Assembly (NCBI GenBank): GCA_001767455.1
Contig: MELC01000072.1
Location: 1-64,000 of the forward strand
Direction of reading: 5' to 3'
From: Acidobacteria bacterium RIFCSPLOWO2_12_FULL_66_21
GTDB lineage: Bacteria; Acidobacteriota; Vicinamibacteria; Vicinamibacterales; 2-12-FULL-66-21
Length of the DNA: 64,000 nt
Shown here: positions 51,659 to 61,731 of the stretch, piece by piece
Numbering within the stretch: the stretch's first letter is position 1
Layout: every line of letters starts with the position of its first letter
Notes under the pieces: model-generated
What the model was told of the DNA's origin: nothing
Databases searched by the model: none
What the model saw: the letters and a program-made list of their open reading frames with translations, nothing else
Position numbers and translations under genes: made by a program

Positions 51659-54268
51659 ATGGCAACCTTTCTCACTCGTCTCCGCGCGCGCATCCGGAAC
51701 CGCCGTTTCGACGACGACCTGCTCGCAGAGCTCAGGGAGCACGAGGAGATGAAGCGCCGCGAGCTCGAGGCCACCGGCGTGGCTAGGGACGATGCTCGCA
51801 CCCAGGCGCGCCGGGCACTCGGCAACGTGACGCTGATGCGCGAGGAATCGCGCGGTGTCTGGATCGCCCCGTGGCTCGAGAGTGTCGTCCAGGACGTCCG
51901 GTACGCGCTCCGCGCGATGGCGCACCAGCCGATCCACTCCCTGACCGCCGGGCTCGTCCTCGTGTTGGCGATCGGCCTCAACGCGGCGCTGTACTCGGTC
52001 TTCAAGGCGATCGCGCTCGATCCGTGGCCCGTCAAGGATCCGTCGAGCGTCGTGCGGATATGGATGAAGGCCGGCCCGCGGCCGGTGGGTCCCTCTGTTG
52101 ACGAGTACCGGTTCGTGAAGGAGCACGCGACGACGTTCAGCGGCCTCGTGGCGCATACGCCGCCGGGCAACGGCGCGCGGCTGCAGGCGCCGGGGCGCGC
52201 GGAAATATATCTGCAGACAGTCTGGGTCTCGGCCAACTTCTTCGATGTCCTCGGCGTCCGGATGCAGTTGGGCAACGGGTTCGTGCCCGAGGACGATCTG
52301 ACCGGCAACCGGCGTGCGCCAATCGTCATCAGCGACGGCGTGTGGCGCAGCCACTTCGGCAGCGACCGGTCGGTGATTGGCCTTCCGGTGTCGGTCGCGG
52401 GCAAGCCGTTCACGATCGTGGGCGTGCTGGAGCGGCAGTTCGACGGGCTCGGACGTCCGGTCGACATGTGGATGCCTCTGTCCGCCTTCTCGTCGGTGAG
52501 GGGGAACCCCTCGGTCGCGTGGGAGCCCTCAGCGCTGTCCGCGGTCTGCTGCATCAACATGGTCGGACGGCTGCGGGACGGCGCCGGGCGGCGGCAGGCC
52601 GGGCTCGAGCTGCAGCTCCTGCACGAACAGTTCTCGGCGGCGGCGCGGCGAAAAAGCGGCAGGGTGGAGCTGTCTGGCACGTCGGAGGTCTCCGGCCGTG
52701 GGGCCGCGCGCTATGCACTCTTCGCCGTATTCGGCGCGGCGGTCATCCTCATCCTCATTCTTGCGTGCGCCAACGTCGGCAATCTTCAGCTCGCGCGGGG
52801 CCTTGCGCGCCGCCGCGAGATCGCGACGCGGCTGTCGATCGGCGCCAGCCGCGCTCGTGTCGTGCGGCAGTTGCTGACCGAAGGGTTCGTGCTCGCCTGC
52901 TCGGCCGGCGTCGTCGCGATCGGCGTCGCGGCACTTCTCCCGCGCGTCGTGCTCACCTACATGGGCGAGGAGATCCCCGCGTACATGGCCGCGCGGCTGC
53001 TGCCCGATGCGGACATCGTCCTCTTCACGCTGACGACGTGCGTGCTGTCCTGCCTCTTTTTCGCGCTTGCGCCGGCGATTCACGCCACGCGCGTCGACAT
53101 TCCGCTGGGGACGATGGATCGCGCCTCGACGCGATCCGGGCGCTTCCAGCTGCGGAGCATTCTCCTGGGTACCCAGATCGCCATCTCGGCGGTGCTGCTC
53201 ATCGGCGCGGGCCTGGTCACCCGCGCGATCGTGCACGCGATGCACTTCGATCCGGGCTTTGCCATCGACGGAGTGGACGTGATCTCGGCGGTGGTGCCGG
53301 CCGGCACCACGATGAAGCAGAGAGAGGATCTCGTGCTGGGCGTGCTCCGTGCCGCCGACGCGGGCGGCGGCGATCCGGTCGCGCTCGCGCAACCCGCGCC
53401 GTTCGATGATCAGCCGCTCGTCATGTTCATGGCGCTTCCGCACGGGGGTCCTATGGATTACGAGAGTGTGCTCCTGCGCCCGGTCTCCGCGAGGTTGTTC
53501 GACGTACTCGGGATACCGCTGGTGCGAGGACGCATGTTCGCGTCCGCGACGGCCGCCGAGGCTGTCGTCAACGAGTCGTTTGCGCGCGCGTACTGGCCCG
53601 GGGAGGATCCCGTCGGCCGCGAGGCTCACGACGTCGATCGCAAGGGAGCCATCCGGCGCAGCTTCACGATTGTGGGCGTCGTGCGCGACACGCACTTCAC
53701 AGGGCTCGAGGCCATCAAGCCCGTCATCTTCACGCCGGCTTCGTACGGCATGTTCCTGACGCGAGGAGGTCCGCCCGCCGTCGAGCGGATCCGCGCGTCC
53801 ATCGTGGCGCTCAATCCCGCGGCGACGGCAACCGTCCATCCGCTCACCGACAGTCTCAAGGAGCACTTGAAGCGCTCGCGCACGGGCGCCGCGCTGGCGT
53901 GGGCGATCGGGTTGGTGGGGCTGGCCCTGGCGGCCGTGGGCGTGTTCGGCGTATTTGCGTACGCGGTCGAGGAGCGCCGTCGGGAAATCGGCCTCCGCCT
54001 CGCGCTCGGGGCGGCCCGCTCGCAGATCGTGCGAATGCTGGTATCGGCGAACGGACGCGCGATGGTGCTCGGACTCGGCGCGGGCTTCGTGCTGTCGCTT
54101 GCTTCCGGACGGGTGTTGCGCAGCTATCTGTTCGGCCTGAGCCCGCTGGATCCGCTGGCCTACCTCTTCGTCACGTTACTGCTCGCGAGCGCCGCGGTCA
54201 TCGCCACCTTCGTCCCCGCACGCCGCGCCTGTCGCGTGGACCCCGCCGTCACGCTTCGCGAGGATTGA
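51659..54268 (+). CDS. ADOP-type ABC transporter permease
   Basis: 869 residues. N-terminal cytoplasmic helical region (FDDDLLAELREHEEMKRREL ... RRALGNVTLMRE), as in full-length ADOP proteins, then TM-MacB domain-FtsX helices twice: ARRREIATRLSIGASRARVVRQLL near residue 380, and RRREIGLRLALGAARSQIVRML near 770. No ATPase gene nearby. Probably a drug or peptide extruding complex controlled by the PadR regulator. AAGGAAGGGG precedes ATG 51659. Confidence 0.92.
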   Translation: MATFLTRLRARIRNRRFDDDLLAELREHEEMKRRELEATGVARDDARTQARRALGNVTLMREESRGVWIAPWLESVVQDVRYALRAMAHQPIHSLTAGLVLVLAIGLNAALYSVFKAIALDPWPVKDPSSVVRIWMKAGPRPVGPSVDEYRFVKEHATTFSGLVAHTPPGNGARLQAPGRAEIYLQTVWVSANFFDVLGVRMQLGNGFVPEDDLTGNRRAPIVISDGVWRSHFGSDRSVIGLPVSVAGKPFTIVGVLERQFDGLGRPVDMWMPLSAFSSVRGNPSVAWEPSALSAVCCINMVGRLRDGAGRRQAGLELQLLHEQFSAAARRKSGRVELSGTSEVSGRGAARYALFAVFGAAVILILILACANVGNLQLARGLARRREIATRLSIGASRARVVRQLLTEGFVLACSAGVVAIGVAALLPRVVLTYMGEEIPAYMAARLLPDADIVLFTLTTCVLSCLFFALAPAIHATRVDIPLGTMDRASTRSGRFQLRSILLGTQIAISAVLLIGAGLVTRAIVHAMHFDPGFAIDGVDVISAVVPAGTTMKQREDLVLGVLRAADAGGGDPVALAQPAPFDDQPLVMFMALPHGGPMDYESVLLRPVSARLFDVLGIPLVRGRMFASATAAEAVVNESFARAYWPGEDPVGREAHDVDRKGAIRRSFTIVGVVRDTHFTGLEAIKPVIFTPASYGMFLTRGGPPAVERIRASIVALNPAATATVHPLTDSLKEHLKRSRTGAALAWAIGLVGLALAAVGVFGVFAYAVEERRREIGLRLALGAARSQIVRMLVSANGRAMVLGLGAGFVLSLASGRVLRSYLFGLSPLDPLAYLFVTLLLASAAVIATFVPARRACRVDPAVTLRED

Positions 54269-54284
54269 GATCTCACCTCTCGCA

Positions 54285-54506
54285 TTAACGATAAGACGGC
54301 GAGCGGGCGTTTCGATCGGGGCGACCTTGAGCCGCGTGACACCCTACAGAGGGTAAAGTGCGCCCGCAGCGTGACTGCCGCGTTGGGTTGGGGACCCAAC
54401 GCGGGTCGCGCTCCACGGTGCGGAGGGCGCACTTTTCCACGCGAGCGAAGCGGGAGCCCCGAGCGGAACGCCCGCTCGCCGTCGTTCTCCTCTCGCGGTT
54501 AATACA
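54285..54506. repeat. nested large hairpin between converging genes
   Basis: Outer arms GACGGCGAGCGGGCGTT / AACGCCCGCTCGCCGTC, middle arms AAGTGCGCCC / GGGCGCACTT, inner arms GCGTTGGGT / ACCCAACGC with loop TGGGG, all symmetrical over about 220 nt. Folds as one cruciform. It may terminate both converging transcripts. Different in sequence from the CGGAG elements. Confidence 0.8.
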
Positions 54507-54519
54507 GATTGGGCCTGCG

Positions 54520-56256
54520 CTACTGCCGCTTGCCAATCGCAAAGAGGCTGGACGCCGACCGGACGTACATGACGCCGTCCGACAGCGCGGGCGTCGCCAT
54601 CAGCAGCTCGCCCATCGTGTTGGTGGCGACGATGCGGAACTCGCGGCCGGCCGCGATCACCAGCATGTCGCCGTCCTCGCTCGACAGATAGATGCGCCCG
54701 TCGGCGGCGACCGGTGACGCGCTGAAGCCGCTGCCGACCTTCGGCAGGCGCTGCCGATAGATGTCCTGACCGGTCTGGACGTCGTAGGCGTCGAACACGC
54801 CGTTGTTGCCGAGGACGTAGAGGATGCCGTCGTACACGAGCGGCGTGGGCATGTAAGGGCCGCGCGCCGTCTTGCTCCACGCGACGCTCTTATTGCTCGT
54901 CGTGCCCTTCTCGAGCGTGAGGTCGCCGCGCGCGTCCGGGAGCACGGCAAAGATTGGCCTCTCCGGACCGCGACCGCTCGCGACGAAGATGAGGCCGTTG
55001 CTGAAGATCGGCGTCGGCGCGGTGATCTTCGAGCTGCCGCCCAGGCGCCAGAGCTCCTGCCCGGTTCGCGGATCGTATCCGCGGATGAACTTCGACGCGT
55101 TCGTCACGAGCGCGGGCCCGCCCGCGGTTGTCGCGACGGTCGGCGTCCCCCACGACGGCAGCTCGTTGCGGTCCGTCTTCCAGACGGTCTTCCCGGTCTG
55201 CGCGTCGAGCGCGAGGATGAACGAGTCCGCCTGCGTGTCGCATTGCAGCAGGACGAGGCCGTTCCAGATGATCGGCGAGCTGGCTGGTCCCCACTCGAAC
55301 GCCGGGATGTCGTACGCGCCCATGTTGATGCGTCCGAGATCCACCTGCCACAGCGGGTGGCCGTCGACGTCGTACGCGAATACGCCCTCCGAGCCGAACC
55401 ACGCGACGACGACCCGGCCGTCCGTGGCCGGTGTGGCGCTGGCATACGTGTTCTTGATGTGGCGCTTGTTGCGCGGCTCTCCCTCGGACGCGACCCGCTT
55501 CCAGGCGAGCTTCCCGGTGCGCTTGTCGATCGCGTAGAGCATCCATTTCTGACGCGAGAGGTCCTCCGACGCGTCGCCGTCACCATAGAGTCCAGGCTTG
55601 AAGGTCGCGTTCGGCTTGCTGCTGATCGCCGTCGTCACGAAAATGCGGTCGCCCCAGACGATCGGGCTCGAGTGGGCGAGGCCGGGGATGGGCGTGCGCC
55701 AGAGAACGTTCTCGCGGGTCTTCGGATTCCATTGCTCCGGCAGGTCCTGACCGTCGGCGATGCCGGACGCCTCGGGGCCGCGGAACGACGGCCAGCTCCC
55801 GCGCGCGGGTTTCGCGGCCGGGAGCCTCGGCGCACGCGCGGGCGCGCTGGGGACGATCTTCCGCTCGGGAATCTTCGGGGCTTCTCCTTCGGGACGCCAG
55901 TCGCTGCGGTCGAGGATCATGCGCCTCGGCTCGCACGGATCGGCCACAACCGTCAGGCTGACGTGCGGCCCGTCGATCTTGAATCGATACCGTCCGGGCT
56001 CGGCGCATTCCTTCGGGCCGCCGGTCACCACCGCGATCTCGTCGCCCTGGAGCTTCCACGTTCCGTTCAGCGCGGGCCGGCCGGTGCCTGCGATCGTCAA
56101 TGCGCCATCGGCGCCGAAACGCGCGGTGAAGAACCCGTAGGTCAGCGGTGTCGAGGGAATCGGTGACGGGGCCTGCTGCGCGATGGCTGCCGCTGGCGCA
56201 CACGAGAGCATTGCGCCCAGGACCCAGGCGCCGACAGTTGTGGAGGTCGTCGGCAT
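54520..56256 (-). CDS. secreted PQQ-binding-like beta-propeller protein
   Basis: 578 residues. Signal peptide [26 protein letters not shown]. Region 27-120 is a small beta domain ([18 protein letters not shown] ... [23 protein letters not shown]); the rest is an outer-propeller repeat with [12 protein letters not shown] at the start and repeats such as [39 protein letters not shown]. This fold is used by PQQ enzymes and BamB; no dehydrogenase active site is obvious, so a binding or scaffold role is more likely. Start 56256 (the ORF begins earlier without support). Confidence 0.85.
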   Translation of the reverse strand: MPTTSTTVGAWVLGAMLSCAPAAAIAQQAPSPIPSTPLTYGFFTARFGADGALTIAGTGRPALNGTWKLQGDEIAVVTGGPKECAEPGRYRFKIDGPHVSLTVVADPCEPRRMILDRSDWRPEGEAPKIPERKIVPSAPARAPRLPAAKPARGSWPSFRGPEASGIADGQDLPEQWNPKTRENVLWRTPIPGLAHSSPIVWGDRIFVTTAISSKPNATFKPGLYGDGDASEDLSRQKWMLYAIDKRTGKLAWKRVASEGEPRNKRHIKNTYASATPATDGRVVVAWFGSEGVFAYDVDGHPLWQVDLGRINMGAYDIPAFEWGPASSPIIWNGLVLLQCDTQADSFILALDAQTGKTVWKTDRNELPSWGTPTVATTAGGPALVTNASKFIRGYDPRTGQELWRLGGSSKITAPTPIFSNGLIFVASGRGPERPIFAVLPDARGDLTLEKGTTSNKSVAWSKTARGPYMPTPLVYDGILYVLGNNGVFDAYDVQTGQDIYRQRLPKVGSGFSASPVAADGRIYLSSEDGDMLVIAAGREFRIVATNTMGELLMATPALSDGVMYVRSASSLFAIGKRQ

Positions 56257-56323
56257 GTTGCGAATGCTAGATCCACTGGAGCCCGCCCGCAAGCCCACAT
56301 CTTTTCGCGGCGGAGCTTTTGAG

Positions 56324-56806
56324 TCAGACGTCACGCGGAAGATGCAGCAACTCGACGCGCGACGATTCGGTGACGTTCGCCATGAAAGGCGCCTTCGTCT
56401 TGCTGAGGATCCGCAGCATCCGAGGTAGCGCCTTTTGAAACACGGCCGCCTGGTCCGCGCCGGTCATCTCCCCGGCGGTCAGTACGAACGCCCGGACTTT
56501 GGAATTGAGCACGGCTCTCAGCTCGATCGGCCGTTTTCGGATGTTCTGATCCTTCGTAATCAAGATCCACTTCGCCGCGCCGACTCCAGGAAGCCAATCG
56601 ACGTCGAGTGCACCCGTCTTGTGGATATCCCGCTGCAGATGAACGATGTGGCCAGCGGCGCGCAGCATGTTCGGAACGTCGTCATGACAAATACGCCAAA
56701 TGTCCCTGACAAATACCATCTCCGTGGGCCCGATCCGTTTGCGCCGGAACAACGGCGCTTGGTAGGCGCTCACGCGCTGAGATGCGTTCGCGACATCCTC
56801 TGTCAC
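56324..56806 (-). CDS. PIN-like protein (VapC45-type)
   Basis: 160 residues. Core: [48 protein letters not shown]... [16 protein letters not shown], which matches the PIN-like VapC45/PIN_13 pattern with TKDxxIR and LTxGxxTG. A nuclease role is likely. The first acidic residue (VFVRD) is not certain. GTG start at 56806 overlaps the TOTE gene stop (GTGA), so they are translated together; the N-terminal 28 residues may be absent (ATG at 56719 is an alternative). Confidence 0.7.
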   Translation of the reverse strand: MTEDVANASQRVSAYQAPLFRRKRIGPTEMVFVRDIWRICHDDVPNMLRAAGHIVHLQRDIHKTGALDVDWLPGVGAAKWILITKDQNIRKRPIELRAVLNSKVRAFVLTAGEMTGADQAAVFQKALPRMLRILSKTKAPFMANVTESSRVELLHLPRDV

Positions 56807-59655
56807 GACGACCGTACGAACTGGAGAGGTTCTGCTCTCGGAACTGCCAGCCGGCGGTGGGTAAGCGCTCTCAGAATAGCATCAAGCACGATGTCCAGCT
56901 CCTTCGCCACATCCTCAGCAAGGAAGCGCAGCACGAAGTAGCCGTTCTCTTGCAGCAACTGGTCCTTTCGACGGTCGCGGCGATACGCGTCGGGATCCGC
57001 GAGGTGCTGCGCGCCGTCCAACTCCACGGCCACGCGCGCGTCGGCGCACAGCAGATCCACTTCCAGGGCGCCGAGCGCGTCGAATGCGATCGGCAACGTG
57101 ACGTTGAGCCGGAGACGCCCCTTCGTCTCCGTCAGTGTCTCCAATCGCCTGAAGAGGAATGCCTCCGTCGCACTTCGCGCTCGGTCCGCACCATCGGCAT
57201 CGGCGTGAATCGTACGAGTCGCGTGGAGAAACAGGCTTGCCAGCGGCGTGTCCACGCCGTCGCGCACGAGTCGTCGGACGCTCCCCGAGTAATCTCGCTT
57301 CCAGGCCGGATCCGAGGGCAGGATCACGTCCGCGGGCCAGCCTGGGATCGCGCTGGCTGGAAGGACGATCGTGTAGCCGATGGCCTCATACCCGCGACAA
57401 CGCCGGTCGAACATTCGCCCCAGCATCGGGACATCGAGGTCGGCATAGTCGTAGATGCGCACCTCTCGCTTGCCGTCGTACAGCCGATGCAGCCGGCCCG
57501 CGTACTGCGCGATCGTTCCGCGCCAGGAGACCGGGAGAGTCAGAAACAATGTGTCGAGACGCGGATCGTCGAATCCCTCTCCGACGTACTTGCCGGTGGC
57601 GATCACGACCCGTCCCTCGTCAGGAGGGATCGCCGCGAGACGGGCGCCGAGGGCGAGCCGCCGCTTCTTACCCATCCCGGCGCGCAGGACCACGACGTGA
57701 CGGGCACTCGACGCAAGCGCCTGCTCGAGTCGATCGAGGTGATCGTTCCGCTCCGTGAGGATCAGCGGAGAACGCCCGGACCGGACGGCTTCAATGACGT
57801 CATCGCAGATGCGACTCGTGCGCTCTTCATCGTCGATCAGCTCGTGATACAGGGCCTGGAACTCGACCCGCTTATCGGCGTCAGGGCTCCTGGCCGGCTG
57901 GAACGCAGTCGGCTGCACCAGAACCACGTGCGCGAACGGCCGAGCCGCGGCCTGCGCTCGTGGGTTGACGCGATGCCGAACCGGCCCGCACTGCATGAAG
58001 ATGATCGGATGGTGGCCATCCTTGCGTGCGACGGTCGCCGACAATCCGACGACGAACCGGGCCTTGGCTTGCCGCGACACCTGCTCGAAGCTGTGCGCAG
58101 AGAGGTGGTGACACTCGTCGACGATCAGGTGTCCGTAGTCGGCGACGCGATCGTCGACTACTCCCTTGCGAACAAGACTCTGGATTATGCCGACGTCGAG
58201 CACTCCTGTCGGACGGCCTCGGCCGCCGCCGATTCGGCCGATCGTCTTTGCCGGCATTCCGAGGAACGCCGACAGCCGCTCGATCCACTGGTCGAGGAGC
58301 TGACGCCGATGGACGAGCACGAGCGTGTTGACGCCGCGCTCGGCAATCAACCAGGCCGCGATGACTGTCTTGCCGAATGCCGTTGTGGCGGCCAGCACCC
58401 CGGTGTCGTGCGCCAGCATGGCGTCCGCGGCCGCTTTTTGGTCGGGCCGTAGCTGACCCTCGAAAGCCACTGTGAGCGCGCGGCCAGCGTAGCGCTCGTC
58501 TCGAATCGTCGTGCGCACGCCGAGCTCGCTGAGCGTCAGGCGGACGTCCTCCAGACATCCTCGAGGCAGGCCTATGTGCTGGGGATGATCCTCGGCGCAG
58601 GCGATGACACGAGGCTTGTCGTAGGTGGAGACGCGCATCGCCTGCGCCTTGTAGAATTCAGGGTTCTGAAATGCCGCCAGCCGAAGCAGCCGGTTTCGAA
58701 CGCCGGGATGCAGGCCGTCCTTGGTGATGTAGATCTGATTTCCCAGTACCAGCTCCATGGTCTTCGGCAATTCGCCAACGATCGGTGACTCCCTGCGGCG
58801 CCGCGATGGAGGCGCTGTCCACGGCTCATCGTCTCCGTCATCCTGGGGCGGCAAGCGAACACCGAGAACGGGACCGCGGCGTTCGGCCTCCTGAACGACT
58901 GTCTCGACCTGCGCCCGGCCGAGCTTGCGCACGCTTGCGAGGAAGGCCCACTGGTCTGCCCAAGGTTCGAGGTTGTCATCGAGAAAGACACTGTTCGTTT
59001 TGTCCCGTGCCCGCTTCTGCAACGGCAACGCGATCAGGTTGCCGAATCCTCCTTGCGGCATCGTGTCTTGATTCGGAAAGAGACGGTCGTACGAATCCAA
59101 ACCGAGATCCGGCCGCCGTTCCATCGTCTCGGTGAGGGCGTGAGATCCGAGGCGTCGGGCCAGCGCGGCCGGAACGGCCTCCTCGAAGAAGAACCACACG
59201 TGGGCGCCCCGCCCTGAACGCGACCGCTCGAGAGCAGCTGGCAGGTTCAGGCGCCGACAGGTTTCCAGGAATGCCGCCGCGTCCTCCCGCCAGCCGGTCT
59301 TGTCAAAGTCGACGGCGAGGAACAAGCACGTCTCGTCCTGCAGCATCGGATAGACACCGGCCACAAAGGGCTGACCGTTGGCGTCGGAGCCGGTCAGGTG
59401 CCACCGGATGACGTCGTCGGTCACCGGGAGAAATCGACGGTGCGGACATTCGGCGCACTTGATGCGTGGCTTCTCGCAGACTCCACGGACCCATTCATTC
59501 CCGCAGGCAGGCGCATAGCCGGATTTGCCTGTCTTTCGGCTCTCGAAACGACGCGGGTAGACATCCTCGCGACCGCGGAAGAGGGACCGGAACAGACGGA
59601 TCTTTGCATCGGCCGGAGACTGGTGATTGACCGTCGGTCGCACTGCGTGATCCAT
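56803..59655 (-). CDS. TOTE-type primase-helicase fused to a DUF559 nuclease
   Basis: 950 residues. Residues 51-70 hold four Cys in the spacing of a zinc motif (C51, C60, C67, C70); DFD at 116-118 and SGRGAH near 147-152 are the metal and nucleotide motifs of archaeo-eukaryotic primases of the TOTE conflict family. SF2 helicase follows: TTAFGKTV Walker A, VDECHH, LSATVARKDGH, QYAGRLHR. The C-terminal 120 residues (DALGALEVDLLCADARVAVELDGAQH ... VLRFLAEDV) are a DUF559/Vsr-like nuclease. All catalytic elements are present. Coupled to a PIN gene, behind vapBC: a defence-type unit. Confidence 0.85.
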   Translation of the reverse strand: MDHAVRPTVNHQSPADAKIRLFRSLFRGREDVYPRRFESRKTGKSGYAPACGNEWVRGVCEKPRIKCAECPHRRFLPVTDDVIRWHLTGSDANGQPFVAGVYPMLQDETCLFLAVDFDKTGWREDAAAFLETCRRLNLPAALERSRSGRGAHVWFFFEEAVPAALARRLGSHALTETMERRPDLGLDSYDRLFPNQDTMPQGGFGNLIALPLQKRARDKTNSVFLDDNLEPWADQWAFLASVRKLGRAQVETVVQEAERRGPVLGVRLPPQDDGDDEPWTAPPSRRRRESPIVGELPKTMELVLGNQIYITKDGLHPGVRNRLLRLAAFQNPEFYKAQAMRVSTYDKPRVIACAEDHPQHIGLPRGCLEDVRLTLSELGVRTTIRDERYAGRALTVAFEGQLRPDQKAAADAMLAHDTGVLAATTAFGKTVIAAWLIAERGVNTLVLVHRRQLLDQWIERLSAFLGMPAKTIGRIGGGRGRPTGVLDVGIIQSLVRKGVVDDRVADYGHLIVDECHHLSAHSFEQVSRQAKARFVVGLSATVARKDGHHPIIFMQCGPVRHRVNPRAQAAARPFAHVVLVQPTAFQPARSPDADKRVEFQALYHELIDDEERTSRICDDVIEAVRSGRSPLILTERNDHLDRLEQALASSARHVVVLRAGMGKKRRLALGARLAAIPPDEGRVVIATGKYVGEGFDDPRLDTLFLTLPVSWRGTIAQYAGRLHRLYDGKREVRIYDYADLDVPMLGRMFDRRCRGYEAIGYTIVLPASAIPGWPADVILPSDPAWKRDYSGSVRRLVRDGVDTPLASLFLHATRTIHADADGADRARSATEAFLFRRLETLTETKGRLRLNVTLPIAFDALGALEVDLLCADARVAVELDGAQHLADPDAYRRDRRKDQLLQENGYFVLRFLAEDVAKELDIVLDAILRALTHRRLAVPRAEPLQFVRSS

Positions 59656-59691
59656 CGACTATTGGATGCCATCTGCGACGCGTTCGTGCAG

Positions 59692-60159
59692 TCACCGACG
59701 TCGGGAGGGCTGGCGCGTGCGGCGCTTTATGTCCACGGTGGTGAGCCCGCTGGCCTTCGCCACTGCGAGCTGTCGATCATCGGCCGACACGAATGTGGCG
59801 CACAGAGTCACATGTGCCGCCGCCACATGAAGCAGGTCGAGACTGCGCGCGAGGAACTTCGCCGTGTACAGCCGCGAGAGCTCGCCCGCCTGCGTGAACA
59901 CGCGGTCGACGTCCATGGAAACGGGCATCAACCGCTGACTATCCATGTCGTCTCGCATCTGCGCCTGGAGCGCGCGACACTCATCTCTGGTCATCACGCC
60001 GCGGCCCACCAACTGCTCGAACGCGTTCGGGACTTCCAATCGGTGGAGGGCGTTGAACGGAATGGCTCCGGCAGTCCGAACCGCCGACCGAGCGGCTTTC
60101 GAGAAGCGCTCGGGCACATACACCGCCACGAGCGCGCTGGAATCGACGTACGTGTTCAC
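59692..60159 (-). CDS. PIN-domain toxin, VapC-like
   Basis: 155 residues. PIN: MNTYVDSSALVAVYVPE (first Asp), HRLEVPNAFEQ (Glu), LDLLHVAAAHVTLCATFVSADDRQL (Asp pair). Probably cleaves RNA when free of its antitoxin. It overlaps the antitoxin gene (ATGA at 60156-60159), so balanced translation is likely. Its stop lies 37 nt before the TOTE gene. Confidence 0.9.
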   Translation of the reverse strand: MNTYVDSSALVAVYVPERFSKAARSAVRTAGAIPFNALHRLEVPNAFEQLVGRGVMTRDECRALQAQMRDDMDSQRLMPVSMDVDRVFTQAGELSRLYTAKFLARSLDLLHVAAAHVTLCATFVSADDRQLAVAKASGLTTVDIKRRTRQPSRRR

Positions 60160-60407
60160 CGTTCGCCGCGATCCGCGATGACGACGTCCGCACCCCCCGG
60201 AGTGATCGTCCGATCGCCAAATACGGCGCGCGCCCGAGCGTCCAGATCCGGCCAGGGAGACATCGGGCCGGTCGGCTCAACAGGCGCCAGCCTGGCCACC
60301 GGCCGGTGCCGGCGGGTGACTTCGACGGTTTCACCTCGCTCAACGCGTGCCATGACCTTCTTCAGGTTCTGCTGCAGTTCGCGGACTGAAACCGTGGCCT
60401 TGTGCAT
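60156..60407 (-). CDS. Phd/YefM-type antitoxin paired with VapC
   Basis: 83 residues: VSVRELQQNLKKVMARVERGETVEVTRRHRPVARLAP is the Phd/VapB DNA-binding fold; the C-terminal half (PDLDARARAVFGDRTITPGG) is the toxin-binding tail. Start ATG at 60407 is chosen, not 60443, since the operator overlaps the region. The protein probably represses its own promoter at the TGTACGACA repeats. Confidence 0.85.
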   Translation of the reverse strand: MHKATVSVRELQQNLKKVMARVERGETVEVTRRHRPVARLAPVEPTGPMSPWPDLDARARAVFGDRTITPGGADVVIADRGER

Positions 60408-60427
60408 GTACGACATTTTGTACGACA
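60407..60427 (-). promoter_or_regulatory. operator for vapBC
   Basis: TGTACGACA twice, start-to-start 12 bp (60407-60415, 60419-60427), with TTT between. TGTACGACA itself is a near-palindrome, so each may bind an antitoxin dimer. It overlaps the antitoxin ATG, which would let the TA complex block transcription. Confidence 0.5.
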
Positions 60428-60513
60428 AATGACCCGCCGTCAAGTACGCCGGGATGAATGGCCTCGCGTCTCATTGGTGCTGCTCAGTGACAGTCCACAA
60501 ATCTCAGGACGTC

Positions 60514-61101
60514 TTACGGCAGTTGGAATACCGCGGCGAGCGGCACTGTCAGGCCAGGGAGCAAGGGTGTTGAGAGCATGGCCTCGTACTCGCGGGAGAG
60601 TTCCGACGCCAGGCGATATTTGCCGTCCTGGACCACATAGACCTTGATCGTCTCGATCTCGGGATCGACAACCCAGTATTCGGCCACGCCCGATCGTTCG
60701 TACAACCGCCGCTTCAGGATTTCGTCGCGGCGCCGCGTGGACGGGGACAATACCTCGATCGCCAGGTCCGGCGGGCCTTGAGCGTTCTTCTCGCCCACGG
60801 TCGTCTTGAAGCGCTCGCTCGAGAAGTAGATCAGGTCGGGCTCCACGACGTCATACCGTGAGATCACGATGTCGAACGGCGCCAGCATGACGACGCCCAT
60901 CGGGTGTTCGCGGAGGAACGTCGCGATCTGGAGATAGAGATTCCCCACGATCAACTGGTGCGCGGATCCCGGCGAAGGCGACACGAAGTGTTCTCCATCG
61001 ATCAGCTCGTGCCGCAAACCGTCGTCGGGGAGCGCCAGCAGGTCGTCGTAGGTCATCCGAACGCGCTCGGGCGCCCCTTCCATCGCGTGGTCCTTGCTCA
61101 C
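60514..61101 (-). CDS. Uma2 family endonuclease-like protein
   Basis: 195 residues, DUF820/Uma2. GLRHELIDGEHFVSPSPGSAHQLIVGNLYLQI ends helix 1; LAPFDIVISRYDVVEPDLIYFS and PPDLAIEVLSPSTRRRDEILKRRLYERSGVAEYWVVDPEIETI carry the conserved E-x-D, D-x-x-E-V-S-P-S-T and E-Y-W pieces of a restriction-like fold. Role in the cell is unknown; such genes are common in repeat-rich genomes. Start GTG 61101 follows TACAAT by 6 nt (leaderless). Confidence 0.88.
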   Translation of the reverse strand: MSKDHAMEGAPERVRMTYDDLLALPDDGLRHELIDGEHFVSPSPGSAHQLIVGNLYLQIATFLREHPMGVVMLAPFDIVISRYDVVEPDLIYFSSERFKTTVGEKNAQGPPDLAIEVLSPSTRRRDEILKRRLYERSGVAEYWVVDPEIETIKVYVVQDGKYRLASELSREYEAMLSTPLLPGLTVPLAAVFQLP

Positions 61102-61113
61102 AGGCCGATTGTA
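61099..61113 (-). promoter_or_regulatory. leaderless promoter for Uma2 gene
   Basis: On the minus strand TACAAT (61113-61108) is followed by CGGCCT and the GTG start codon. It faces away from the cupin promoter 184 bp further along. An alternative start at ATG 61083 has only a weak AAGG. Confidence 0.5.
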
Positions 61114-61296
61114 ACGCTCCCTGCAACTCCGCCGCCTGCCGGCAGCCGTCGTTTTCGTGCGGGATTCGCGCAACCAGTTGCGAGCGCGTCGCAGATTCTG
61201 CCGCACGCGGGGAACAACCGGGCGGCAGAAAAGGCCAGGCCCTGGATATGCGTCGCAACGATCGGATCGGCTCTTCCCGCGCGCGCACGACCGCCA

Positions 61297-61309
61297 TACA
61301 ATTTCGCAA
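61297..61309 (+). promoter_or_regulatory. leaderless promoter for cupin gene
   Basis: TACAAT at 61297-61302, 6 nt, then the ATG at 61309. A good -10 with one difference from TATAAT. No Shine-Dalgarno. Confidence 0.55.
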
Positions 61310-61671
61310 TGCCAAGACTCATCGCGGCGCCGGCCATCGTCACACCGGCGGGGAACAAGCCGAAGCGCATCGAGGAATATGTCGGCCGCGTGAATTCGGG
61401 CCATTCGCAGGTGAGCGTGGCGCGCATGACGTCGCCGGAGGGCTGGGAGGAACCCGGCCAGCGGCCGGAGTTCGAGGAAGTGACGATCGTGCTGAGCGGG
61501 ATGGTGCGGGTTGAGAGCGACGACGGCGTGCTCGAGGTCCGCGCCGGGCAGGTGGTGGTGACGGGCCGCGGCGAATGGGTCCGCTACAGCACGCCGGAAC
61601 CCGATGGGGCCGAGTACATCGCGATCTGCGTTCCGGCGTTCTCGCCGCAGACCGTGCATCGCGACGAGTGA
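61309..61671 (+). CDS. cupin-domain protein
   Basis: 120 residues. RmlC-type cupin: FEEVTIVLSGMVRVESDDGVLEVRAGQVVVTGRGEWVRY is the small beta barrel; metal ligands are partly changed (EEVTIV in place of HxH), so it could bind a ligand without being an enzyme. Leaderless start. No target known. Confidence 0.8.
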   Translation: MPRLIAAPAIVTPAGNKPKRIEEYVGRVNSGHSQVSVARMTSPEGWEEPGQRPEFEEVTIVLSGMVRVESDDGVLEVRAGQVVVTGRGEWVRYSTPEPDGAEYIAICVPAFSPQTVHRDE

Positions 61672-61731
61672 TTCGTCGTCGTCGACTCCTATGACTCGCT
61701 CATCATCCCGTTTTACGATATCCTCAATGGA

